This document shows positions 26,320-35,752 of a DNA stretch of 64,000 nt, piece by piece. Made by a program: the position numbers and the translations under genes. Below the pieces are notes generated by a model. It did not search any database. It was not told the origin of the DNA and saw only the letters and a list, made by a program, of their open reading frames with translations. Source of the stretch: an uncultured Rivibacter sp. (GTDB lineage Bacteria > Pseudomonadota > Gammaproteobacteria > Burkholderiales > Burkholderiaceae); the NCBI GenBank assembly GCA_946480925.1, contig CAMLLU010000029.1, forward strand, positions 1-64,000, in the 5' to 3' direction. How positions within the stretch are numbered: position 1 is the stretch's first letter; each line of letters opens with the position of its first letter.

Positions 26320-27315
26320 TCACGCGGCCGGCAGCAGGCCCCGCGTGGCTGCCATCAGCCGCGTGAGGCCGAGCAGTGCATCGATGTTGGGCGTGGCCAC
26401 GCCGACCTTGCGGCCGATCTCGACTACCGCGCCCACCAGCGCATCGAGTTCCAGCGGGCGGCCGGCTTCGGCGTCTTGCAGCATGGAGGTCTTGAAGGCG
26501 CCGAGCTGCCGCGTCACCGCATGGCGTTCTTCGCCGCTTTGCGCGATGGGGCAGCCGATCTTTTCGCCCACCGCGGCGGCCTCGGCCATGGCGCGCAGGC
26601 AGAAGGCGGCCACGAACGGATCGTCGAGGATGCGGTCGGCCGTGGCGCCGGTGAGCGCCGACACGGGGTTGGTGGTCATGTTGCCCCACAGCTTGAACCA
26701 CAGGTCGTGGCGCAGGTCGGCACTTTCCTCCACCGTGAAGCCGCCGCTGCGCAGCGCCTCGGCCACCGTGTGCACGCGTGGCGTGAGGCCACCGCGCGGC
26801 TCGCCCACGATGAGCCGGTTGCCGAAGCCATGCACCACCTCGCCGGTCTGTTCCACGCGGGCGGTCAGGTGCACCACGCCGCCCAGCACCTGCTCGAGAG
26901 GCAGGCTGGCGGCAATGTGGCCGTCTGGGTCCACGCTGCGCAGCCGGCGCTCTTCGGCAGGCAGCGGCTGTGCCAGCGCGGGTGTTTCGAGAAACCACCA
27001 CGGCACGCCGTTCATCGCGGTCAGCACCGCGGTGTCGGGTGTCAGCAAGGGCGTCAACGCGGGAGCGAGCGCAGGCAGCGTCTGCGCCTTCAGCGCAATG
27101 ATCACCAGCTCCTGCGGCCCGAGTGCGGCGGCGTTCTCGGCCACCTGCACCGAAGCGCGCGAGCGTCGCCCATCAGCCACCAGCGCCAGTCCGCGCTCGC
27201 GCACCGCCTGCAAGGTGGCACCACGTGCCAGCGCGCTCACCGCATGGCCGGCCTGTGCCAGCTTCACCGCCAGCAACCCGCCGACGGCCCCGAGACCCAC
27301 GATGGCAATCTTCAT
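26320..27315 (-). CDS. 2-dehydropantoate 2-reductase (ketopantoate reductase family)
   Basis: A 331-residue NADPH-dependent reductase. The N-terminal Rossmann motif is IVGLGAVGGLLAVKLAQAGH. The C-terminal helical domain carries LWFKLWGNMTTNPVSALTG, with the family's catalytic Lys and Asn, and KTSMLQDAEAGRPLELDAL. PanE makes pantoate for coenzyme A. Several paralogues of this family act on other 2-oxo acids, so the panE assignment is not exclusive. It is divergent from the protease gene with a 46-base gap. Confidence 0.85.
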   Translation of the reverse strand: MKIAIVGLGAVGGLLAVKLAQAGHAVSALARGATLQAVRERGLALVADGRRSRASVQVAENAAALGPQELVIIALKAQTLPALAPALTPLLTPDTAVLTAMNGVPWWFLETPALAQPLPAEERRLRSVDPDGHIAASLPLEQVLGGVVHLTARVEQTGEVVHGFGNRLIVGEPRGGLTPRVHTVAEALRSGGFTVEESADLRHDLWFKLWGNMTTNPVSALTGATADRILDDPFVAAFCLRAMAEAAAVGEKIGCPIAQSGEERHAVTRQLGAFKTSMLQDAEAGRPLELDALVGAVVEIGRKVGVATPNIDALLGLTRLMAATRGLLPAA

Positions 27316-27361
27316 TTGTTTCTCCAGAAACGAGGGCCGGCGGCGTCCCTAGAATGGCCCG

Positions 27362-28744
27362 ATGAAATGTCGTCTTGCCGCCCGATTGTGGACGAGTGCG
27401 CTGGCCGCCTTGCTGCTCGCATCGAGTGTGACGGCGCCGGCCCAGACGCCGCCGCCAGACCCGGCCGCGCCTGCCGCGTCGGCACCCGTGCCGGTGTCGC
27501 CCTCGGCGCAGCGCCTGTATGAATTTGCGCGGCCGCAGCTGCTGCAGGTGCGCACGCTGCTCAAGGGGCAGGACAGCCAGGCCAGCGTCGGCTCGGGCTT
27601 TCTCGTCAGCACTGAAGGCCACATCATCACCAACTACCACGTGGTGAGCCAGGCGGCGCTGCAGCCCGAACGCTACCGCCTCATCTACAGCACGGCGGAC
27701 CGCAAGGAAGGCCCGCTGCAGCTGCTCGCCTTCGACGCCATTCACGATCTCGCGCTGGTGAAGGTGGCCGATGCGGCGGCCATCCCCGGGCGCGGTGCCT
27801 TGCGCTTTCGCCCGCGCACGTCGCCGGTGTTCCAGGGCGAGCGCATCTATTCGCTGGGCAACCCGCTCGACGTGGGCTTCGCCGTGCTGGAAGGCACCTA
27901 CAACGGGCTCGTGGAGCGCAGCTTCTACCCGACCGTGTTCTTCGCCGGCTCGCTGAACGCCGGTGTGAGCGGCGGCCCCACGCTCGACGAGCGGGGCCAG
28001 GTCATGGGCATCAACGTGGCCGCGCGGCGCGACGGCGAACAGGTGAGCTTCCTGGTGCCGGCGCAGTTTGCCGAAGACCTGCTGCAGCGCGGCCGCAATG
28101 CGCAGCCCATCACGCAGCCCGCCTACCCCGAACTCACGCGCCAGCTCATGGCGCACCAGGCCACGCTGACCGAGCGCTTTCTCGCAAAGCCGTGGCGCAG
28201 CGCGGGGCACCCGCAATACGTGATCCCGCTGCCGCAGGAAGACTTCATGCGCTGCTGGGGCCGCAGCACGCCGGCCGATGAAAAAGGCCTGGAGTTCGAA
28301 CGCTCCGACTGCGAGATGGACACGCGCATCTTCGTGTCGGGCTGGCTCACCACCGGCTCGCTGTCGGTGCGCCACGAGGCCTATGACGGCCGCAAGCTCG
28401 GCATGCTGCGTTTCGCAGACCGCTATTCCGACAGCTTCAAGAACGAAAGCTTCGGCGGCCGGGCCAGCAAGGAGCGCACCGCGCCGCAATGCCGCGAGCG
28501 CTATGTCGATCAGGCCGGCTTGCCGCTGCGCGCCGTGCTGTGCATGCGCGCCTACAAGAAGCTCACCGGCCTGTACGACCTGAGCGTGCTGGTGGCCACG
28601 GTGGACCAGTCGAAAATCGGCGTGCAGGGCCGCTTCGATGCGCGCGGCGTGAGTTTTGAAAACGCCCTCAAGCTGGGCGAGCACTACCTGAAGGGTTACG
28701 CATGGACGACGAGCAACGGCGAAGCGACGACCAGCCAGCGCTGA
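27362..28744 (+). CDS. Secreted trypsin-like (HtrA-type) serine protease domain protein
   Basis: A 460-residue protein with a signal peptide ending near VTAPAQ (about residue 28) and a Pro/Ala-rich linker. The catalytic triad is visible: His in IITNYHVVSQ, Asp in IHDLALVKVA and Ser in LNAGVSGGPTLDERG. No PDZ domain follows. Instead there is a 200-residue C-terminal domain of unknown type with several Cys. It would act in the periplasm. Its last 43 bases overlap the FHA gene, and together with the regulator beyond it this looks like one operon. Confidence 0.82.
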   Translation: MKCRLAARLWTSALAALLLASSVTAPAQTPPPDPAAPAASAPVPVSPSAQRLYEFARPQLLQVRTLLKGQDSQASVGSGFLVSTEGHIITNYHVVSQAALQPERYRLIYSTADRKEGPLQLLAFDAIHDLALVKVADAAAIPGRGALRFRPRTSPVFQGERIYSLGNPLDVGFAVLEGTYNGLVERSFYPTVFFAGSLNAGVSGGPTLDERGQVMGINVAARRDGEQVSFLVPAQFAEDLLQRGRNAQPITQPAYPELTRQLMAHQATLTERFLAKPWRSAGHPQYVIPLPQEDFMRCWGRSTPADEKGLEFERSDCEMDTRIFVSGWLTTGSLSVRHEAYDGRKLGMLRFADRYSDSFKNESFGGRASKERTAPQCRERYVDQAGLPLRAVLCMRAYKKLTGLYDLSVLVATVDQSKIGVQGRFDARGVSFENALKLGEHYLKGYAWTTSNGEATTSQR

Positions 28745-29733
28745 GGCCGGCCGTGCAGAAGCTCGCGCTGGTGGAAGTGCTCGACCGCGACGGCCACGCC
28801 CGCATGGCGGTGCCGGTGACCCATTGGCCGGTGCGCGTGGGTCGCGCCATCGACAACGACGTGGTGCTCGACGACACGCACGTGGCCGCGCACCACGCCA
28901 CGCTCGCCGAAACGATGAGCGGTCTCTCGCTGCAGGTGGAAGCCAGCGTCAACGGTGCGCGCATGGGCAGCAGGCGCCTGGGTAGCGGCGAGCAGGCCGA
29001 GCTGGCCGGCGGAGAAGTCTTCCAGCTCGGCAGCACGCGGCTGCGGGTGCGCCGCGCTGCCGATGCGCTGGCGCCGGAAAAGGCTTTGGCGCCGGAGCCG
29101 CGCGGCGGCTGGGCCCTGCTGGCGGCCATGATGCTGGCGCTGATGGGTTGGAACGTGGCCGAGCTGTGGCTCAACACCGACCCCGGCGCGCGCCTGTCGG
29201 ACTACCTGCCGGTGCTGGTGGGTGGCCCGGTGGCGCTGGCGCTGTGGTGCGGGCTGTGGGCGCTGGGCTCCAAGCTGTTCCAGCACCGCTTCGAGTTCTG
29301 GCCGCATGCCCGCGTTGCCTTGGCCTATCTGCTGGCCACCGGCGTGGTGGGCCTGGTGCTGCCGATGCTGGCCTACGCGCTGTCGTGGGAATTCGCCAGC
29401 CGCATCACCGACATCGCCGCCGGTGCCGTGCTGACGGCCATGGTGCTGGCACATCTGTCGCTCGTGCTGCCCGCCCGCCGGCAGCTGTTGACGGTGGCCA
29501 CCGTGGCGGCCTTCGTCACCGGCGTAGCGGTGATGCTCGCGCGCAACTACCAGGTGAACGACCGCGTCTTCGATGAGCTGTACGTGACGACGCTCGCGCC
29601 ACCGGCACTGCGCATGGCTGGCTCGGTGGAGACCGGCCGCTTCATCGAGGAAGCGGCCAGCCTGAAGGCGACGCTGGACGCGCATGCCAAGGACGACAGC
29701 GACGCCGACGCGACCGGCTTCGACGAAGAGTGA
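28702..29733 (+). CDS. FHA-domain membrane protein
   Basis: A 343-residue protein. Residues about 20-115 form an FHA phosphothreonine-binding domain, with WPVRVGRAIDNDVVLDD, HVAAHHATL and ASVNGARM all in place. About five or six hydrophobic segments follow from 130 to 285 (for example GGWALLAAMMLALMGWNVAE), then an acidic tail. The FHA part would be cytoplasmic. It overlaps the protease gene and is followed at once by a frameshifted response regulator, suggesting a signalling module. No kinase is next to it. Confidence 0.8.
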   Translation: MDDEQRRSDDQPALRPAVQKLALVEVLDRDGHARMAVPVTHWPVRVGRAIDNDVVLDDTHVAAHHATLAETMSGLSLQVEASVNGARMGSRRLGSGEQAELAGGEVFQLGSTRLRVRRAADALAPEKALAPEPRGGWALLAAMMLALMGWNVAELWLNTDPGARLSDYLPVLVGGPVALALWCGLWALGSKLFQHRFEFWPHARVALAYLLATGVVGLVLPMLAYALSWEFASRITDIAAGAVLTAMVLAHLSLVLPARRQLLTVATVAAFVTGVAVMLARNYQVNDRVFDELYVTTLAPPALRMAGSVETGRFIEEAASLKATLDAHAKDDSDADATGFDEE

Positions 29734-30406
29734 GTGGCGACACTCTTTGCCCGCGCCGATTTCGAGGCGGGAGCCGTGCAGTCTTTGGCGCTGCGCGGCG
29801 TGGAGATCGAACGTTTTGCGGATCCCGGCCAGTTGCTCGCCGCATGGCGCGCGAGCAGCTTCGACGGCATCGTGATCGAAGACGCCGAAGGGCAGATCCA
29901 CCACTGGCTGGTCGCGCTGCAGGCCTACATCGCGGCGCAGGCGGCCATCGTGGTGGTGGGGCCCGGCGGCGTGCAATCGATCTCGCGGGCGCTGCTGCAC
30001 GGCGCCTGACGACTATGTGACGCCGGGCGACGGCATGGAAGGCATGGTGCAGCGCCTGCTCGCACGCATGCGCGTGAAGGCCGACCTGCGCCGTTCCACC
30101 TGGCTGCAGGCGGGCGGCTATTCGCTCGACGCGGTGACGCGCACGCTCGCGGCACCCGGGCATCACGCCGCTCTCACTTCGCGCGAATTCGCGCTGGCGC
30201 GCATCCTGTTCGAAAACGCGGGGCGCCTCGTCGCCTTCGAGAAGCTGGCCATCGACGTGTGCGGCCAGGTCGGCGAGGTGGCCCGGCGTGCCCTCGAACA
30301 GCACGTCTACAAGCTGCGCAAGAAGTGCGCATTGCTGAGCAGCGGCCAGGCAACGCCGTTGCACATCGAGGCGGTGTACGGCGCGGGGTATCGGCTGCGG
30401 GCTTGA
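29734..30406 (+). pseudogene. OmpR-type response regulator, broken by a single-base frameshift
   Basis: From GTG 29734 a receiver-like domain reads to VQSISRALLHGA and stops at TGA 30007. Dropping the T at 30007 restores LHGADDYVTPGDGMEGMVQ, the usual GADDY end of a receiver. It continues into a winged-helix DNA-binding domain (TSREFALARILFENAGR, EQHVYKLRKKC, IEAVYGAGYRL), ending at 30406. The intact product would be about 223 residues. The N-terminus is weak for the acidic phosphorylation pocket. It could be a true pseudogene, a sequencing error, or two separate genes (29734-30009 and 30017-30406). Confidence 0.75.
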
Positions 30407-30410
30407 TGCA

Positions 30411-30429
30411 TAGAATGAGAATCATTCCT
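30411..30429. promoter_or_regulatory. Fur box upstream of the iron permease
   Basis: TAGAATGAGAATCATTCCT contains the GAGAATCATT core of the Fur consensus (GATAATGATAATCATTATC). The nearest downstream gene is the FTR1-type iron permease, 46 bases away, so iron-dependent repression by Fur is the natural reading. Confidence 0.75.
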
Positions 30430-30474
30430 AGTTGACAGGCGCGCAGGGCATGGCTCGGCCGCCGAACCGTTGCC

Positions 30475-32427
30475 ATGCCGTCTTGCAGTCCCTCACGCCC
30501 CGTATCGCTGTTCTCCTGGCTGCGCCTTGCCGCGCTGGCCGTTCTGTGTGCCGCGTTCGCCGCGCATGCGGCGCCGGCCGATGAAGCCAAGGCCCAGACC
30601 ATCGTCCACATGCTCGACTACGTGGGCGTGGACTACCCGGGCTTCGTGCAGGACGGCAAGGTGCTCGACGAAGCCGAATACCAGGAGCAGCGTGAGTTCG
30701 CCACGCAGGCGATCGCGCTGCTGGGGCAGCTGCCGGCCGCGCCCGAGCAGGCGGCGCTCATCGAGCAGGCCCGCGGCCTGCTGGCGCGCATCGACGCCAA
30801 GGCGCCCGGGGCCGAAGTCTCGGCACTCGCCGGCAGCCTGCGTGGTGGGGTGATCCGCGCCTGGCACCTCAGCGTGGCGCCGCGCACGGCGCCCGACGTG
30901 GCGCAGGGCCAGCGGCTGTTTGCCACGCAATGCGCCGCCTGCCACGGTGCCGAAGGGCGCGGCGACGGGCCGGCTGCACGCGGCATGGACCCGGCCCCCA
31001 GCGATTTCCACGACGTGCCGCGCATGCAGCAGCGCAGCCTCTACGGCCTGTACAACACGATCACGTTGGGCGTGGGCGGCACGCCGATGCGCGCCTTTGC
31101 GGAGTTCTCTGAAGCCGAGCGCTGGGCGCTGGCGTTCTACGTCGGCGGGCTGCGCGACAACGCCCAGGCTCAGGCGCAGGGTCAGGCGCGCTGGCGCAAG
31201 GGCGAGGGGCACGAGGTCTTCCGCGACCTGCGCTCGCTCGTCACGGCCACGCCGCAGGAGGTCGCTGCCCAGCACGCAGAACTCGACACCGTGCGGGCCT
31301 ACCTGACGCACGAACCCCAGGCTTTGCAGGCAGCCGCCCCGTCGCCGCTGGCGTTCGCGCGCACCACGCTGAACGAGGCGGTGCAGGCCTATGACCGCGG
31401 CGACCATGAAACTGCGCGGCGACTCGCCATTGCGGCCTACCTGGAAGGCTTCGAACTCGTGGAGTCCGCGCTGGACAACGTGGACGCACCGCTGCGCACC
31501 GAAACCGAGGCGCAGATGATGGCGCTGCGCGCCGCCATCGGCGAAGGCCGCCCGGCTGAGGCGGTGGCCCAGCAGGCCAGGCAGGTCGAGGCTTTGCTCG
31601 ATCGTGCAGAAGAGAGGCTTTCCGGCGGCAGCCTGTCGCCGACGGCTGCCTTCGTCAGCGCGTTGCTGATCCTGCTGCGCGAGGGGTTGGAGGCCATCCT
31701 CGTGCTCGCAGCCATCATCGCCTTCGTCAAGAAGACCGGCCGTCGCGACGCGCTGCCCTACATCCACGCCGGCTGGGTGGGCGCCGTGGTGCTGGGGGCC
31801 ATCACCTGGGCGGTGGCCAGCTACGTGGTGGGCATCTCGGGCGCGAACCGCGAGCTCACCGAAGGCGTGACCGCGCTGCTGGCCGCGGCCATGCTGCTGT
31901 ACGTGGGCTATTGGTTGCACAGCCGCTCGAACGCACAGGCCTGGAACGCCTTCATCCGCGACCACGTGGGCACGGCGCTCGGCAAGGGCACGCTGTGGGC
32001 CATGGCAGGCATCTCTTTCCTCGCCGTCTATCGTGAGCTGTTCGAGGTGGTGCTGTTCTACGAAACCCTGTGGGCCCAGGTGGGGGCCGACGGGCAGAGT
32101 GCGGTGCTGGGCGGCATTGCCGCCGCTGCCGTGCTGCTCGCCCTGCTGGGCGGCGCCATCCTGCGCTACAGCGTGCGGCTGCCCATCGGGCCTTTCTTCG
32201 CTGTCACGTCGATCCTGCTCGCGCTGCTGGCCGTCGTGTTCGTCGGCAACGGCGTGGCGGCCTTGCAGGAAGCCGGCGTGCTGGATGCCACCGCATGGGG
32301 CTCCGTGTCGCTGCCGCTGCTGGGCATCCACCCCACAGTGCAAGGCCTCGGGCTGCAGGCCGCGACGCTGGCCCTGGTGGGCTTGGCGCTGTGGAGTTCG
32401 AGCGGCAAGGTGCGCGCCGCTCATTGA
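30475..32427 (+). CDS. FTR1-family iron permease with N-terminal cytochrome c domain
   Basis: A 650-residue fusion. A signal peptide ends near AAHAAPAD (about 33). A cytochrome c domain carries CAACH (153-157) with GDGPAARGMDPAPSDFH after it. The C-terminal 270 residues are an FTR1 permease with seven hydrophobic segments and the iron-binding motifs REGLE (402-406) and RELFE (520-524). It would oxidise or transfer electrons for ferrous iron in the periplasm and import it across the inner membrane, in the manner of EfeU/FtrC systems. The Fur box upstream fits iron control. A 10-bp stem follows the stop. Confidence 0.92.
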   Translation: MPSCSPSRPVSLFSWLRLAALAVLCAAFAAHAAPADEAKAQTIVHMLDYVGVDYPGFVQDGKVLDEAEYQEQREFATQAIALLGQLPAAPEQAALIEQARGLLARIDAKAPGAEVSALAGSLRGGVIRAWHLSVAPRTAPDVAQGQRLFATQCAACHGAEGRGDGPAARGMDPAPSDFHDVPRMQQRSLYGLYNTITLGVGGTPMRAFAEFSEAERWALAFYVGGLRDNAQAQAQGQARWRKGEGHEVFRDLRSLVTATPQEVAAQHAELDTVRAYLTHEPQALQAAAPSPLAFARTTLNEAVQAYDRGDHETARRLAIAAYLEGFELVESALDNVDAPLRTETEAQMMALRAAIGEGRPAEAVAQQARQVEALLDRAEERLSGGSLSPTAAFVSALLILLREGLEAILVLAAIIAFVKKTGRRDALPYIHAGWVGAVVLGAITWAVASYVVGISGANRELTEGVTALLAAAMLLYVGYWLHSRSNAQAWNAFIRDHVGTALGKGTLWAMAGISFLAVYRELFEVVLFYETLWAQVGADGQSAVLGGIAAAAVLLALLGGAILRYSVRLPIGPFFAVTSILLALLAVVFVGNGVAALQEAGVLDATAWGSVSLPLLGIHPTVQGLGLQAATLALVGLALWSSSGKVRAAH

Positions 32428-32441
32428 CGCTGAGGGGGCGA

Positions 32442-32464
32442 GCGGATTGCGCAACGCAATCCGC
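32442..32464 (+). terminator. Terminator-like hairpin after the iron permease
   Basis: GCGGATTGCG and CGCAATCCGC pair perfectly over 10 bases around a CAA loop, 15 bases after the stop codon. There is no T run, so Rho-independent termination is uncertain. The rest of 32465-32626 shows nothing clear. Confidence 0.45.
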
Positions 32465-32626
32465 CCGCTACATTGCACAGGGCCTGCGCCGGCTGAATTG
32501 CCGGCTGTGGCACCAGCTCTAAGGGTTTTCCGCAGGAGCCGGCTGTTTTGCTGCAGCCTCTAGGCAACACGCTCTAGAAAAAGCCTCAGGCATCCAACAC
32601 CCGTGTCACGGATTTCTGCAAAATAG

Positions 32627-32640
32627 AACGACCGTTCGTT
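32627..32640. promoter_or_regulatory. Candidate operator for the TetR regulator
   Basis: AACGACCGTTCGTT is a palindrome with six of seven positions pairing in each half. It lies 17 bases before the regulator's GTG start. TetR proteins usually bind such sites to repress themselves and neighbouring genes. Confidence 0.5.
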
Positions 32641-32657
32641 TTATTTGCGGACCAGTC

Positions 32658-33398
32658 GTGCCACCGTCCAACAGCAACGTCATCAGCGTCAAGGCAGCCC
32701 GCGAGACCCGCGGGTTGCAAAAAGGCCAGCAGACGCGCGCCGCCATCCTCGAGGCGGCTTTGGGCCTGGCATCGCAGATCGGCCTCGAAGGCCTGTCGAT
32801 CGGCGCGCTTGCGGAGATGATGCACATGAGCAAGTCGGGCGTGTTCGCCCACTTCGGCTCGCGTGAAGAGCTGCAGATCTCGGTGATCCGCGAATACCAC
32901 GCCAAGTTCGAAGAAGAAGTCTTCTACCCCGCCGTGCGTGAGCCGCGAGGCCTGCCGCGCCTGCGCGCGATGTTCGAGCGCTGGGTCAAGCGCGTGTCGA
33001 TCGAAATCGACTCCGGCTGCATCTACATCAGCGGCGCTGTCGAGTTCGACGACCGGCCGGGCCCCGTGCGCGACGCGCTGGCCGGCATGGTCCGCGCATG
33101 GCACCGTGCGCTGGAACGCGCCATCCGCCTCGCCATCGAGGAAGGGCACCTGAAGCCCGACGCCGATGCGATGCAGATCCTGTTCGAGATCCACGGCCTG
33201 ATCCTCGCGTTGCACCACGACGCGAGGTTCATGCGCAATCCGGGTGCGATCGACCGGGCCTACAAAGGCTTCGACCGCATCCTCGCCACCGTCGTGACCG
33301 ACGGCACGCCGAATGCCACCGCCACGGTGACGGCCCTCGCGGCCAAGCCCGCACGCAAGACCTCCGCAGCCAAGACGGCCAAGAACAGCGGCCGCTGA
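32658..33398 (+). CDS. TetR/AcrR-family transcriptional regulator
   Basis: A 246-residue regulator. The N-terminal helix-turn-helix reads TRAAILEAALGLASQIGLEG, then LSIGALAEMMHMSKSGVFAHF, a standard TetR DNA-binding domain. The ligand-binding part has FERWVKRVSIEIDSGCIYIS. It ends in a Lys/Ala-rich tail. The start is GTG 32658. It is the first gene of a co-directional fatty-acid oxidation cluster, so an acyl-CoA-responsive repressor role is likely but inferred. Confidence 0.88.
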   Translation: MPPSNSNVISVKAARETRGLQKGQQTRAAILEAALGLASQIGLEGLSIGALAEMMHMSKSGVFAHFGSREELQISVIREYHAKFEEEVFYPAVREPRGLPRLRAMFERWVKRVSIEIDSGCIYISGAVEFDDRPGPVRDALAGMVRAWHRALERAIRLAIEEGHLKPDADAMQILFEIHGLILALHHDARFMRNPGAIDRAYKGFDRILATVVTDGTPNATATVTALAAKPARKTSAAKTAKNSGR

Positions 33399-33440
33399 CG
33401 CTTTTTACTTTCCCTCGACCCAGCCTGACCAGGAGTTTCC

Positions 33441-35231
33441 ATGGCCACCTATACCCCGCCGCTGCGTGACATGCAGTTCTTGATGCACGAAGTGCTGAAC
33501 GTGGTTGAAGAGCTGAAGACTCTGCCCAAGCATGCCGAGGTCGATGCCGACACCATCAACGCCGTGCTCGAAGAGGGCGGCAAGTTCGCTGCCGAAGTGG
33601 TGTTCCCGCTCAACCAGAGTGGCGACGAAGAAGGCTGCACGCTCGACAAGGCCACCCACGAGGTCAAGGCTCCCAAGGGCTTCAAGGAGGCCTATGCCAA
33701 GTACGTCGAAGGCGGCTGGCCTGCACTGAGCTGCGACCCCGAATACGGCGGCCAGGGCCTGCCGGTCACGGTGAACCAGTGCTTCTACGAGATGCTCAAC
33801 TCGGCCAACCAGGCCTGGACCATGTACCCCGGCTTGTCGCACGGCGCGTACGAGGCGCTGCACGCGCACGGCACGCCCGAGCAGAAAAGCACCTACCTGC
33901 CCAAGCTCACCAGCGGTGAATGGACCGGCACCATGTGCCTGACCGAGCCGCACTGCGGCACCGACCTCGGCATGCTGCGCACAAAGGCCGAACCGCAGGC
34001 CGACGGCACCTACAAAATCACCGGCCAGAAGATCTTCATCTCCGCCGGTGAACACGACCTGGCCGAGAACATCGTGCACCTGGTGCTCGCGCGCCTGCCG
34101 GACGCACCCGAAGGCAGCAAGGGCATCTCGCTGTTCGTGGTGCCCAAGTTCCTGGTCAATGCCGATGGTTCGCTGGGCGCGCGCAACCCTGTGTACTGCG
34201 CAGGCCTCGAACACAAGATGGGCATCCACGGCAACGCCACCGCGCAGATCGTGCTCGAAGGCGCCGTGGGCACGCTGGTGGGACAGCCGCACAAGGGCCT
34301 GGCGGCCATGTTCGTGATGATGAACGCCGCCCGCCTGGGCGTGGGCAACCAGTCGCTGGGCCTTACCGAAGTGGCCTACCAGAACGCCGTGGCCTACGCG
34401 AAGGATCGCATCCAGATGCGAGCCCTCTCGGGCCCCAAGGCACCGGACAAGCCGGCCGACCCGATCATCGTGCACCCCGACGTGCGCAAGATGCTGCTGA
34501 CCGCGCGTGCCTTTGCCGAAGGTGGCCGCGCCATGCAGATCTACACCGCGCTGCAGCTCGACAAGGAACTCGCCACCGACGATGAAGACGAGCGCAAGGA
34601 CAGCGCCGACCTCGTGGCGCTGCTCACGCCCATCGTCAAAGCCTTCATCACCGACAACGGCTGGCTCGCCACGTCGCACTGCATGCAGGTGTTCGGCGGC
34701 CACGGCTACATCAAGGAATGGGGCATGGAGCAGTACGTGCGCGATGCCCGCATCAACATGATCTACGAAGGCACCAACACGATCCAGTCGCTCGATCTGC
34801 TGGGCCGCAAGGTGCTGGCCGACAACGGCGCCAAGCTCAAGAAGTTCGGCAAGATCGTGCAGGCCTTCGTCGAGGACGAGGGCGTGAACGAGAACATGCA
34901 GGAGTTCGTGAACCCGCTGGCCGACCTGGGCGACAAGGTCACCAAGCTCACCACCGAGCTCGGCATGAAGGCCTTCGGCAATGCCGACGAAGTGGGCGCT
35001 GCCGCGGTGGACTACCTGCGTGTCTGTGGCCACCTGGTGTTCGCCTACTTCTGGGCCCGCATGGCCAAAGTGGCTTTGGCCAAGGTCGACAGCGGCGACC
35101 CGTTCTACAAGGCTAAGCTGGCCACCGCCCGCTTCTACTTCGCCAAGCTGCTGCCCGAAACTGCGAGCCTGATCCGCACCGCGCGTGCCGGCCTCAAGCC
35201 GCTGATGGAAATGGAAGAGGCGCTGTTCTGA
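33441..35231 (+). CDS. Acyl-CoA dehydrogenase (long C-terminal type)
   Basis: A 596-residue FAD enzyme making trans-2-enoyl-CoA, first step of beta-oxidation. The FAD-binding loop reads GTMCLTEPHCGTDLG. The catalytic Glu lies in RINMIYEGTNTIQSLDLLG, preceded by QVFGGHGYIKEWGMEQ. The extra C-terminal 130 residues and the N-terminal YTPPLRDMQFLMHEVL are typical of the FadE/DmdC-like subgroup. Ribosome site AGGAG lies before ATG 33441. It is followed by DUF2147, fadB-like and fadA-like genes in the same direction. Confidence 0.93.
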   Translation: MATYTPPLRDMQFLMHEVLNVVEELKTLPKHAEVDADTINAVLEEGGKFAAEVVFPLNQSGDEEGCTLDKATHEVKAPKGFKEAYAKYVEGGWPALSCDPEYGGQGLPVTVNQCFYEMLNSANQAWTMYPGLSHGAYEALHAHGTPEQKSTYLPKLTSGEWTGTMCLTEPHCGTDLGMLRTKAEPQADGTYKITGQKIFISAGEHDLAENIVHLVLARLPDAPEGSKGISLFVVPKFLVNADGSLGARNPVYCAGLEHKMGIHGNATAQIVLEGAVGTLVGQPHKGLAAMFVMMNAARLGVGNQSLGLTEVAYQNAVAYAKDRIQMRALSGPKAPDKPADPIIVHPDVRKMLLTARAFAEGGRAMQIYTALQLDKELATDDEDERKDSADLVALLTPIVKAFITDNGWLATSHCMQVFGGHGYIKEWGMEQYVRDARINMIYEGTNTIQSLDLLGRKVLADNGAKLKKFGKIVQAFVEDEGVNENMQEFVNPLADLGDKVTKLTTELGMKAFGNADEVGAAAVDYLRVCGHLVFAYFWARMAKVALAKVDSGDPFYKAKLATARFYFAKLLPETASLIRTARAGLKPLMEMEEALF

Positions 35232-35271
35232 GCCTGTTTTGCGTTCGCCTCAACCAACAAAGGGAGACGCC

Positions 35272-35712
35272 ATGAGAGCTGTGGTTCGTTGTCTTGCCGT
35301 GTGCCTCACATTCGCCGCCGGCGCGGCCTTCGCGCAGGGCACGCCGGTGGGCTTGTGGAAGACCATCGACGATGACGGCAAGACCGAGAAGTCGCTGGTG
35401 CGCATCGCCGAAAACGGTGGGGTGCTCAGCGGCAGGATCGAGAAGGTCTTCGACCCGAACAACCAGGGTGCCAAGTGCGAGAAGTGCACCGACGCCCGCA
35501 AGGACCAGCCCGTCGTGGGCCTCACGATCATCCGCAACGTGAAGCAGGACGCCGAGGACAAGGACGTCTGGACCGGCGGGGACATCCTCGACCCCAACAA
35601 CGGCAAGGTCTACAAGACGCGCCTGAAGCCCATCGAAGGCGGCAAGAAGCTCGAGATGCGCGGCTACATCGGCCCGTTCTACCGCACGCAAACCTGGGTG
35701 CGCGTCGAGTGA
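35272..35712 (+). CDS. DUF2147 secreted protein
   Basis: A 146-residue protein with a signal peptide (cleavage after AAFAQ, about residue 22). The mature part matches DUF2147: PVGLWKTIDDDGKTEKSLVR, CTDARKDQPVVGLTIIRN and GGDILDPNNGKVYKTRL. A fatty-acid-binding beta-barrel-like fold has been proposed for the family, but its role is not established. AGGGAG precedes ATG 35272. It sits inside the beta-oxidation cluster, and DUF2147 genes next to acyl-CoA dehydrogenases are common in Burkholderiales. Confidence 0.85.
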   Translation: MRAVVRCLAVCLTFAAGAAFAQGTPVGLWKTIDDDGKTEKSLVRIAENGGVLSGRIEKVFDPNNQGAKCEKCTDARKDQPVVGLTIIRNVKQDAEDKDVWTGGDILDPNNGKVYKTRLKPIEGGKKLEMRGYIGPFYRTQTWVRVE

Positions 35713-35752
35713 CCGCACGCGCCCGTTTCAACGAATACCTGGAGAAACAACG

